7,834 nucleotides of DNA from Nitratifractor sp. (GTDB lineage: Bacteria; Campylobacterota; Campylobacteria; Campylobacterales; Sulfurovaceae): the NCBI GenBank assembly GCA_024762845.1, contig JANTGQ010000056.1:1-7834 (forward strand), written 5' to 3'. Positions 1 to 4,775 of this stretch are shown here, one piece after another. Position 1 is the first letter of the stretch. Every line of letters begins with the position of its first letter. The notes below the pieces were generated by a model. The model searched no databases and was not told the origin of the DNA. It worked only from the letters and a program-made list of their open reading frames with translations. The position numbers and the translations under genes are program-made.

Positions 1-448
1 TCTCAAACTGCTCAAGCGGTGTATGGGCATTTGATGTAGTGCGAATATGCAACTTCTCATGCTCATCTACCACAAGCCAGCACCATCCCGAACCAAAAAT
101 AGATACTGCACTCTTTGTAAACTCTTCTATAAAGTTTTCAATAGAGCCAAAAGTCTCATCTATTTTCTGGTGCAGCTGTTTCGAAGGATGTGTAGGTTCC
201 GGCGAGAGCGAATGCCAGTAGAAGTTATGGTTAAAGACTTGCGCACCATTGTCAAAGATAGCGCCATCACTCTTATGGATAATATCTTCCAAAGAGAGCT
301 CTTCAAACTCTGTACCCTTAATAAGAGCGTTGAGCTTATTAACATACCCTGCATGGTGTTTGCCATGGTGGTACGCAAGCGTCTCAGCCGAGATAAAAGG
401 CTCAAGTGCATTTTTTTCGTAAGGTAAGTCAGGTAGTTGATGTATCAT
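1..448 (-). CDS. sodB: Superoxide dismutase, Fe type (5' part; gene runs off the left edge)
   Basis: Cytoplasmic enzyme converting superoxide to O2 and H2O2. The visible 149 residues begin MIHQLPDLPYEKNALEPFIS and closely follow E. coli SodB. Two of the four metal ligands are visible: His27 in AYHHGKHH and His74 in VFNHNFYW. Second-sphere residues His31, Tyr35 and Gln70 (GAQVFNH, the Fe-type position) are present, as is FGSGW. The Asp and His of the usual DxWEHAYY motif, and about 50 residues in all, lie outside the window, so Fe rather than cambialistic metal use is inferred. The ATG is preceded by AAGGAG at good spacing. The gene lies 65 bp downstream of the acyltransferase gene on the same strand and has its own candidate -10 box, so it is probably transcribed independently as well as by read-through. 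Confidence 0.95.
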   Translation of the reverse strand, partial: MIHQLPDLPYEKNALEPFISAETLAYHHGKHHAGYVNKLNALIKGTEFEELSLEDIIHKSDGAIFDNGAQVFNHNFYWHSLSPEPTHPSKQLHQKIDETFGSIENFIEEFTKSAVSIFGSGWCWLVVDEHEKLHIRTTSNAHTPLEQFE

Positions 449-469
449 TTTTAAACTCCTTTTTCCTCT

Positions 470-475
470 ATTATA
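470..475 (-). promoter_or_regulatory. Candidate -10 box of sodB
   Basis: TATAAT on the minus strand lies about 21 bases upstream of the sodB ATG, giving a predicted leader of roughly 15 nt that contains the AAGGAG ribosome binding site. There is no TGn extension and no good -35; the upstream stretch is T-rich on the minus strand, as is common in Campylobacterota promoters. I see no obvious Fur-like palindrome. Confidence 0.5.
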
Positions 476-513
476 GAGATTTACAGGTTAAAACAAAATA
501 AATCCTACCCTCA

Positions 514-2235
514 CTACTCGCCAATATACCTTTTTCGTTTAGCTGCTTTCATATAGTTTAAGTCTACAAAGATAAATCCATCGATACAGTCGTTAAAGTC
601 TCTATCTAATCCAAAATCGTAAAAGTTCACACCACCCTCTTCGCATACATCGGCATACTGTTTGTAGAGTGTTGGTACCGAGTAGCCAAGGTAGTCCAGC
701 TCTTCTCGTAGAATTTTAAAATCCTCTTTGTAGTTATCGCCGCAGAAGATATCTTTGCAGTAGCCTGCAATCTCTTTAGGTATTACAAATGGCTCTTTAT
801 GGCGGACTTGTGGCTCTTTTGGCTCAAAATAGTGGCTGTAAAAGTAAACCATAAGCGACTTCGCCTGCAGTGTAAAGTTGTCACTCAAACTCACAGGTCC
901 AAAGAGGTAGCGAATTCTCGGGTTGCTTCGCACATAGGCTCCAAGCCCCTGCCATAGATAATCGAGCGCTCGAGAGTTCCAGTACTTTGGCTGCACAAAG
1001 CTACGCCCAAGCTCTAAAGCCTGTTCAAAGTTGTGGGTAAACTTCTCGTCAAAGTTAAAGAGCGTACTTGTATAGAGCCCCTCAACTCCCTCTACCTCAA
1101 CAATCTCTTTGCAATCCCCTATTCTATAGGCACCTGCAATCTCGATATTCTCATCATCCCAGATAATCAAATGTTTGTAGTAGAAGTCATACTTGTCGAT
1201 ATCGCGTCTGTTACCGCTGCCTTCACCTACAAATCTAAATGTAATCTCGCGCAATCGCCCAATCTCTTTGATTACGCTGTTTTCTACGCTGCTCTCATAA
1301 AGAATTATGCTCTTACCATCGCTTGTTTTTCCAAGCTCTGTACCGTTTTTTAGCTCCTGCTTAATAACACTTGGTGCTTCTGCCAGGCATATCCCTTTTT
1401 GCTCTTTGAGCAGCCCCTTTTTACCTTTGGCAACTCTAAAAAAGTGTTTTCGTACAATCCGTACCGCCTCTTTATTCGAGATATTAGGCATTCGGTAACT
1501 CTCGTATGGAATAGGGTTTCCTATCTTAAACGTGATTGTTTTACCCTTAAAGTTAAACATCTCTCTAGGCAGTGCAGCGGTTGCTAATGAACTATTAATT
1601 AAACTAAGTGTATAAAATGTTTTGGAGTTCTTGGCTTTTATATGTATTGGCAAAATTGGTGCTCGCGTTTTACTTGCCATTTTGTAAAATCCGGCTTTCC
1701 ACTTGCCGTCTGTTATAACCCCTTGGCGCCCTGGTCTACTTACCTCTCCTGATGGAAAGATGATAACTGCCTCTTCTTTGTTAAGCGAATCTATTATCCC
1801 TGTAAGAGAAGATTTGGTAATTGTATTGCTAATATTATCAACCCCAATAAGCAGCTCTCGCATAGGTTCAAGCTGTTGTAAAAAAGAGTTTGCTACAATC
1901 TTTAAATCCTGACGCACACTCTTTAAAACATGTATCAGTGCCAACGCATCTAGTGCACCAAGTGGATGGTTTGCAATAATCACAACTCGTCCAAACTGCG
2001 GTACTCTCTCTAACTCTTGTGTATTAATTTTAATAGCTATATCGAAGTAATCAAGTATCTCATCTATAAAGCTAAAGCCATCTTTATTACTGTTTTGGCT
2101 TAAAAACTCATTTATCTCACCCTCTTTAATAAGGCGCTTAAGAGAGCTAAATATAAACTTTTTTACAATCTGCGGGTAGTTATTGATTTTTGGATAGTGG
2201 TGGGTGATATAGTGTTCTACGCTTATCTCTTGCAT
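514..2235 (-). CDS. olsF: Bifunctional OlsF-like acyltransferase (PlsC-type O-acyltransferase + GNAT-type N-acyltransferase)
   Basis: A 573-residue protein with two acyltransferase domains. The N-terminal domain (about 60-270) is lysophospholipid-acyltransferase-like: ANHPLGALD (88-96) is the His/Asp catalytic motif in the HPLGxLD form, FPSGEVSR (160-167) is the substrate-binding block, and RAPILPIHI (191-199) is the proline motif. The C-terminal domain (about 300-500) resembles the acyl-homoserine-lactone-synthase/OlsB-like GNAT family once labelled putative hemolysin: VIKEIGRLREITFRFVGEG, IEIAGAYRIG (364-373), ALELGRSFVQPKYW (406-419) and YLFGPVSLSDNF. This order is that of OlsF, which makes ornithine and related aminolipids, the C-terminal domain N-acylating the amino acid and the N-terminal domain adding the second chain. 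The head group used here is unknown. The ATG overlaps the upstream small gene's stop (TAATG) and has only a weak GGTGG upstream, suggesting translational coupling. No signal peptide; probably peripheral on the inner membrane. Confidence 0.85.
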   Translation of the reverse strand: MQEISVEHYITHHYPKINNYPQIVKKFIFSSLKRLIKEGEINEFLSQNSNKDGFSFIDEILDYFDIAIKINTQELERVPQFGRVVIIANHPLGALDALALIHVLKSVRQDLKIVANSFLQQLEPMRELLIGVDNISNTITKSSLTGIIDSLNKEEAVIIFPSGEVSRPGRQGVITDGKWKAGFYKMASKTRAPILPIHIKAKNSKTFYTLSLINSSLATAALPREMFNFKGKTITFKIGNPIPYESYRMPNISNKEAVRIVRKHFFRVAKGKKGLLKEQKGICLAEAPSVIKQELKNGTELGKTSDGKSIILYESSVENSVIKEIGRLREITFRFVGEGSGNRRDIDKYDFYYKHLIIWDDENIEIAGAYRIGDCKEIVEVEGVEGLYTSTLFNFDEKFTHNFEQALELGRSFVQPKYWNSRALDYLWQGLGAYVRSNPRIRYLFGPVSLSDNFTLQAKSLMVYFYSHYFEPKEPQVRHKEPFVIPKEIAGYCKDIFCGDNYKEDFKILREELDYLGYSVPTLYKQYADVCEEGGVNFYDFGLDRDFNDCIDGFIFVDLNYMKAAKRKRYIGE

Positions 2236-2426
2236 TACGCCACCATATAGAGTGTTTTAATTTCATCTGCAACATTCTGTAGCGCCATCTGCTCTTCTAC
2301 ACACGAGAGAATTAAATCCCACTCTTCATACATAATCTCCAGTGCATCAGCTTTAGATACACGAAGCTCTCCTGCGAGATACTTAGCTATCTCTTCTATA
2401 TGTAACTCTAACTCGTTATCTTCCAT
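2235..2426 (-). CDS. Small acidic protein of unknown function, coupled to the OlsF-like gene
   Basis: A 63-residue protein (MEDNELELHIEEIAKYLAGE...) that I do not recognise. It is strongly acidic (16 Asp/Glu against 4 Lys/Arg), has no signal peptide or membrane segment, and looks almost wholly alpha-helical, with one Cys (in LSCVEEQM) and a central EIMYEEWDLIL amphipathic stretch. Evidence that it is real: a good AGAGGA ribosome binding site 7 bases before the ATG, and a stop codon sharing one base with the start of the acyltransferase gene (TAATG). This makes it the first gene of an operon with that enzyme. Its charge and size would suit an accessory or acyl-carrier-interacting protein, but it lacks the DSL motif of an acyl carrier protein, so any role is a guess. 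Confidence 0.75.
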   Translation of the reverse strand: MEDNELELHIEEIAKYLAGELRVSKADALEIMYEEWDLILSCVEEQMALQNVADEIKTLYMVA

Positions 2427-2441
2427 TTTCTATCCTCTCTT

Positions 2442-2478
2442 GGCACGAAAAGATACTCCATGCCCTTTAGTTCGTGCC
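2442..2478 (-). promoter_or_regulatory. Inverted repeat in the leader of the small acidic gene
   Basis: GGCACGAA (2442-2449) and TTCGTGCC (2471-2478) form a perfect 8-bp inverted repeat separated by 21 bases, within which AAAG and CTTT could extend pairing. If transcribed on the minus strand, the stem ends just before the AGAGGA ribosome binding site, so it may be a leader hairpin affecting translation. As DNA it could equally be an operator. There is no T-run for a terminator. Confidence 0.5.
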
Positions 2479-2480
2479 TT

Positions 2481-2486
2481 ATTGTA
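2481..2486 (-). promoter_or_regulatory. Weak candidate -10 box for the small acidic gene/acyltransferase operon
   Basis: TACAAT on the minus strand, within TTACAATAAG, is the best -10-like sequence upstream of the operon. A TTGATA lies further upstream, but at 22 bp the spacing is too long. It sits just beside the 11-bp direct repeats, so those repeats could serve either direction. Confidence 0.25.
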
Positions 2487-2492
2487 ATATGT

Positions 2493-2535
2493 AACGGTAA
2501 CAATTTGGTATCAAAACGGTAACAAAACGGTAACA
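2493..2535. repeat. Four 11-bp-spaced direct repeats upstream of gltA
   Basis: Units start at 2493 (AACGGTAACA), 2504 (TTTGGTATCA, degenerate), 2515 (AACGGTAACA) and 2526 (AACGGTAACA). The three good copies are identical over 10 bases, with starts 22 and 11 apart, so all lie on about the same face of the helix. The array ends about 35 bases before the gltA -10, where an activator would sit. Direct repeats with an 11-bp period are typical of OmpR/PhoB-family response regulators; assigning this array to such a protein is inference. Confidence 0.8.
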
Positions 2536-2546
2536 GAGCCGTTTTT
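2524..2546. repeat. Small inverted repeat at the edge of the gltA repeat array
   Basis: AAAACGG (2524-2530) and CCGTTTT (2539-2545) form a 7-bp inverted repeat with an 8-base loop, followed by T on the plus strand. It overlaps the last direct repeat. It might be a weak terminator-like hairpin or an extra half-site for the same regulator. No gene reads into it from the left on the plus strand, so a terminator role is unlikely. Confidence 0.4.
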
Positions 2547-2567
2547 GTATCCATAATTCCTATATTG

Positions 2568-2576
2568 TGCTATAAT
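2568..2576 (+). promoter_or_regulatory. Extended -10 promoter of gltA
   Basis: TG-C-TATAAT is a perfect extended -10 element, 24 bases upstream of the gltA start codon; the transcript would begin near 2583. There is no convincing -35; the upstream stretch is T-rich, as expected for sigma-70 promoters in this group. The direct repeats lie immediately upstream. Confidence 0.75.
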
Positions 2577-2600
2577 AAATAGTAATACAAAGGAGACTCC

Positions 2601-3884
2601 ATGAATAAAAATACATTTACACTCATAGATAATAGAGACCAAACAGAGTATGAATATCCAATTTTAGGTGCAAGTCGTGGACCACAGGCTGTTGATATGA
2701 GTAAATTTTATCAAGAGAGTGGGCTTTTTAGTTATGATCCCGGCTTTACCTCTACAGCAAACTGTAGCTCAGAAATCACCTTTATAAACGGCGAAAAAGG
2801 CGAGCTTCGCTACCGTGGACACCCAATCGAAGAGCTTGCAACCAAACATAACTATTTGGACGTTTGCTATCTTCTGCTGCATAACAAACTACCATCAAAA
2901 GAGGAAAAAGTCGCCTTCGACCTAGAACTACGCCACCGCGCCTTTTTGCCAGAGGGGCTTCGAAATCTCTACGACTCCTTTCCAGACAATGCACACCCAA
3001 TGTCAATTCTTAGTGCCGCAACAACCGCGCTAAGTACCTTTTACTACGAGCACCTCAGCCTAGAAACTCAAGAGGATTACTACGTAATGGCACACCGCAT
3101 TATTGCAAAAATCCCAACCATAGCAGCTTTTGCCTACCGCAAAAGTATCGGTGCATCTTACATCTACCCCGATATCGACAAAAGCTTTACTGAAAACTTT
3201 CTCTATATGCTTCGTGCCTACCCCGGCGGTAAGCTAAAACTCACTCCTAACGGGCACCAAGAGATTAAAGATATAGAGATCAAAGCGCTCGATACTATCT
3301 TTACCCTCCACGCCGACCACGAGCAAAACGCCTCTACAACGGTGGTACGCTCTGTTGGCTCTACCGGGGCACACCCTTATGTTGCTATCTCATCAGGTAT
3401 TTCTGCACTCTGGGGGCGCGCGCATGGTGGGGCAAACGAATCTGTTATCGAGCAGCTGCGCCTAATTGGAAGTGTTGAAAATGTAGAGAAATATATAGCT
3501 AAAGCTAAAGACCCAAATGACCCATTTAGACTTATGGGCTTTGGGCACCGTGTCTATAAAAACTTTGACCCGCGAGCCAAAATACTCAAACAGATGCAAG
3601 TCGAGCTAAGCAAAGAGCTCAATTTAGATAGCGAACTTATGCAAATTGCACAAAAGATAGAGTCCATAGCACTTAGCGACGAATACTTTATAGAGCGAAA
3701 GCTCTACCCTAATATCGACTTCTACTCCGGAGTTATCTTAACATCTCTCAAAATTCCACGCGAAATGTTTACACCAATTTTTGTAATAGGCAGAACAGTC
3801 GGATGGATTACCCAGTGGATAGAGAGCAAACAAAACCCAAAAGCAAAAATTGTACGCCCAAGACAACTCTATACAGGAGAGTAG
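2601..3884 (+). CDS. gltA: Citrate synthase (type II, GltA)
   Basis: Condenses acetyl-CoA and oxaloacetate to citrate and CoA in the cytoplasm, entering the TCA cycle. The 427 residues match the length of E. coli GltA. The catalytic triad is visible: His275 in GRAHGGANE, His316 in GFGHRVYKNFDPRAK and Asp373 in PNIDFYSG. HADHEQNAS (237-245) is the oxaloacetate-site block. Arg166 and Lys170 (HRIIAKIPT) align with residues of the E. coli allosteric NADH site, but there is no equivalent of its reactive Cys206: the only cysteines are at 55 and 89, and this region carries AYPGGKLKLTPN instead. NADH inhibition may therefore differ (inference). AAGGAG lies six bases before the ATG. The gene is monocistronic, between a divergent operon and a convergent one, with its own promoter and a repeat array. 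Confidence 0.97.
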   Translation: MNKNTFTLIDNRDQTEYEYPILGASRGPQAVDMSKFYQESGLFSYDPGFTSTANCSSEITFINGEKGELRYRGHPIEELATKHNYLDVCYLLLHNKLPSKEEKVAFDLELRHRAFLPEGLRNLYDSFPDNAHPMSILSAATTALSTFYYEHLSLETQEDYYVMAHRIIAKIPTIAAFAYRKSIGASYIYPDIDKSFTENFLYMLRAYPGGKLKLTPNGHQEIKDIEIKALDTIFTLHADHEQNASTTVVRSVGSTGAHPYVAISSGISALWGRAHGGANESVIEQLRLIGSVENVEKYIAKAKDPNDPFRLMGFGHRVYKNFDPRAKILKQMQVELSKELNLDSELMQIAQKIESIALSDEYFIERKLYPNIDFYSGVILTSLKIPREMFTPIFVIGRTVGWITQWIESKQNPKAKIVRPRQLYTGE

Positions 3885-3938
3885 CTCCTGCTATCTAGGA
3901 GCTATCACCGCATCAACTAGGTGATAATATATGCTCCT
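3882..3938. terminator. Paired hairpins between convergent gltA and thioesterase genes
   Basis: TAGCTCCT (3882-3889, including the gltA stop) pairs perfectly with AGGAGCTA (3897-3904) over a 7-base loop. TATCACC (3903-3909) pairs with GGTGATA (3920-3926). AGGAGC (3897-3902) can instead pair with GCTCCT (3933-3938), stacking on the second stem. Neither strand has a T-run after the stems, so these are not canonical intrinsic terminators. They probably stabilise or end transcripts from both sides. The right stems lie inside the thioesterase coding sequence. Confidence 0.5.
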
Positions 3939-4299
3939 TCGTTGTATAAGTAGTAAAGAGCCCTGAAAATACCTCTTTCTCTGCTACTGTTGCGACCACA
4001 TCTACCACAGCTTTTCTACCCTCTGCACTCTTTACCTTGGCAATAAACTCTACACTATCACCCAATTTTACGGGCGCCATAAATTTTACATCAGCGCCTA
4101 AAAGGACTACATTTGGTTCATTTACAGCTACCATTGCCGCATAATCTGCCGCACTAAAGGTAAAACCGCCATGTATTAAGCCCTCTTGGTCAGCCAGCAT
4201 CTCTTCGCTTGTCTTAAGAAGAACCTTCGCATAGCCTTGTGATTTTTCAACTACCTCACCACTAAAGCGCTCATCTATTTTTTTATGTGTATTAACCAT
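3913..4299 (-). CDS. PaaI-like hotdog-fold thioesterase
   Basis: A 128-residue single hotdog-domain protein, likely a cytoplasmic acyl-CoA thioesterase. The signature is GLIHGGFTFSAADYAAMVAVN (40-60): HGG followed by an Asp (Asp52) where PaaI-type enzymes carry the catalytic Asp. A second typical block is VKFMAPVKLGDSVEF, the strand and turn preceding the substrate pocket. The acyl substrate cannot be read from sequence. I place the start at the ATG at 4299 (MVNTHKKIDERF) because AGAGAG lies just upstream and the open frame further upstream begins only with a TTG at 4335, inside the preceding gene. The ATG lies 8 bases inside the ArsC-like gene, so the two are co-translated as one operon. A FapR-like regulator is less likely, as there is no DNA-binding domain. 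Confidence 0.85.
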   Translation of the reverse strand: MVNTHKKIDERFSGEVVEKSQGYAKVLLKTSEEMLADQEGLIHGGFTFSAADYAAMVAVNEPNVVLLGADVKFMAPVKLGDSVEFIAKVKSAEGRKAVVDVVATVAEKEVFSGLFTTYTTKEHILSPS

Positions 4300-4639
4300 T
4301 AAAAATCTCTCTATATTGCTCTTCGTCAAAGGCAACTATCACTCTGCCATCTTCTAGCTCGATAACCGGTCTTTTTATAAGCATATTCTCTTTACAAAGC
4401 CACTCTCTTTTGCCTGTTTCATCAAGATTGAGCTCTTTTAGTTTGAGTGTTCTATATTTTGTGCCTCGGTTATTAAAGAGCTTCTCGACAGTTACTCTCT
4501 CTAACCACTCATCTATCTTCTCGCAATCTATCGCTGTTTTTTTAAAGTCTATAAGCTCAAACTCTACACCACTCTCGTTTAAAAACTTTATTGCCTCTTT
4601 TACGCTGCCACATGTTTTTATTCCATACACTTTTACCAT
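4292..4639 (-). CDS. ArsC/Spx/YffB-family thioredoxin-fold protein
   Basis: A 115-residue protein of the ArsC-like family, closest in pattern to E. coli YffB: VYGIKTCGSVKEA (4-16; compare YGIKNCDTIKKA), FNNRGTKYRTL in the middle, and MLIKRPVIE near the C-terminus, the conserved anion/thiol-binding arginine block. The single active-site Cys10 has no CxxC partner, so it is not a redox-switch Spx; members of this subgroup are thought to be glutathione-linked thiol reductases. True arsenate reductase activity is not supported, as no ars genes are nearby. I choose the ATG at 4639 because GGAG lies 7 bases upstream. A GTG at 4663 and an ATG at 4645 are in frame but poorly placed; the latter has only one base between GGAG and the start. 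It is the first gene of a two-gene operon with the thioesterase. Confidence 0.85.
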   Translation of the reverse strand: MVKVYGIKTCGSVKEAIKFLNESGVEFELIDFKKTAIDCEKIDEWLERVTVEKLFNNRGTKYRTLKLKELNLDETGKREWLCKENMLIKRPVIELEDGRVIVAFDEEQYREIFNG

Positions 4640-4661
4640 TGTCATACTCCATCGCTTTGAC

Positions 4662-4673
4662 ACAAATATTTGT
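4662..4673. promoter_or_regulatory. Perfect 12-bp palindrome at the divergent promoter
   Basis: ACAAATATTTGT is its own reverse complement. It abuts the -10 box of the plus-strand patatin promoter and covers the expected start of the minus-strand ArsC-like transcript, so a dimeric repressor bound here could block both. An operator role is inferred from position only; AT-rich palindromes also arise by chance. Confidence 0.45.
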
Positions 4674-4679
4674 TATAAT
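4671..4679 (+). promoter_or_regulatory. Extended -10 promoter of the patatin-like gene
   Basis: TG-T-TATAAT is a perfect extended -10 element. It predicts transcription from about 4686, giving a leader of roughly 90 nt. A TTGACA at 4657-4662 looks like a -35 but is only 11 bp away, too close to work with this -10. Confidence 0.7.
4672..4677 (-). promoter_or_regulatory. Candidate -10 box of the ArsC-like/thioesterase operon, overlapping the opposite -10
   Basis: TATAAC on the minus strand, 33 bases upstream of the chosen ATG, shares four bases (4674-4677) with the plus-strand TATAAT. This arrangement would make a bidirectional promoter with one shared melting region. No good -35 is visible on this strand. 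Confidence 0.4.
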
Positions 4680-4744
4680 TGGGACGACTATCCCAACTGT
4701 CTTAATAGAAACGCCAAAACTGATACAGTTCTGCGATTTCTATT
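4679..4744 (+). promoter_or_regulatory. Structured leader of the patatin-like gene (two hairpins)
   Basis: Hairpin 1: TTGGGA (4679-4684) and TCCCAA (4691-4696), 6-base loop. Hairpin 2: AATAGAAA (4704-4711) with TTTCTATT (4737-4744), continued inward past a single bulged A by CGC/GCG (4712-4714/4733-4735) and, across a small internal loop, AACTG/CAGTT (4718-4722/4726-4730), with a 3-base ATA loop: 16 pairs in all. It lies at the start of the predicted transcript, about 20 bases before the ribosome binding site. I do not recognise a known riboswitch; it may act on stability or translation. Confidence 0.5.
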
Positions 4745-4775
4745 GCAATATCCGGGATTATACCAAGGGGGTACT

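Noticed and set aside
47..427. Open frames on the plus strand, and a 83-aa minus-strand frame, over the sodB region
   Set aside because: They are shadows of the clearly recognisable superoxide dismutase reading frame on the minus strand.
2493..2535. GGTAACA repeats as replication-origin iterons or a CRISPR array
   Set aside because: The units are 11 bp without spacers and there is no replication or Cas gene nearby; the promoter context fits a regulator array better.
2782..3006. Minus-strand frame inside gltA (74 aa)
   Set aside because: It is antisense to a highly conserved part of citrate synthase with no start signal.
4300..4335. A longer thioesterase starting at a TTG at 4335
   Set aside because: It would add 12 residues inside the ArsC-like gene without a ribosome binding site. 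The ATG at 4299 begins the conserved hotdog N-terminus.
4292..4639. Arsenate reductase ArsC
   Set aside because: There is a YffB/Spx-like sequence pattern and no ars operon around it; the family name alone does not support arsenate reduction.
4657..4679. TTGACA ... TATAAT as a classical -35/-10 pair
   Set aside because: The spacer is only 11 bp; sigma-70 needs about 17. The extended -10 alone explains the promoter.
4410..4775. A 122-residue N-terminal extension of the patatin gene
   Set aside because: It lies antisense to the ArsC-like gene, lacks a ribosome binding site, and would bury the signal peptide. The GTG at 4776 with AAGGGG upstream is a far better start, and the promoter lies after 4410.
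4679..4775. Fluoride or TPP riboswitch in the patatin leader, because of a CTGATA motif
   Set aside because: The other conserved blocks of those classes are missing, and the CTGATA lies in the loop of a simple hairpin.
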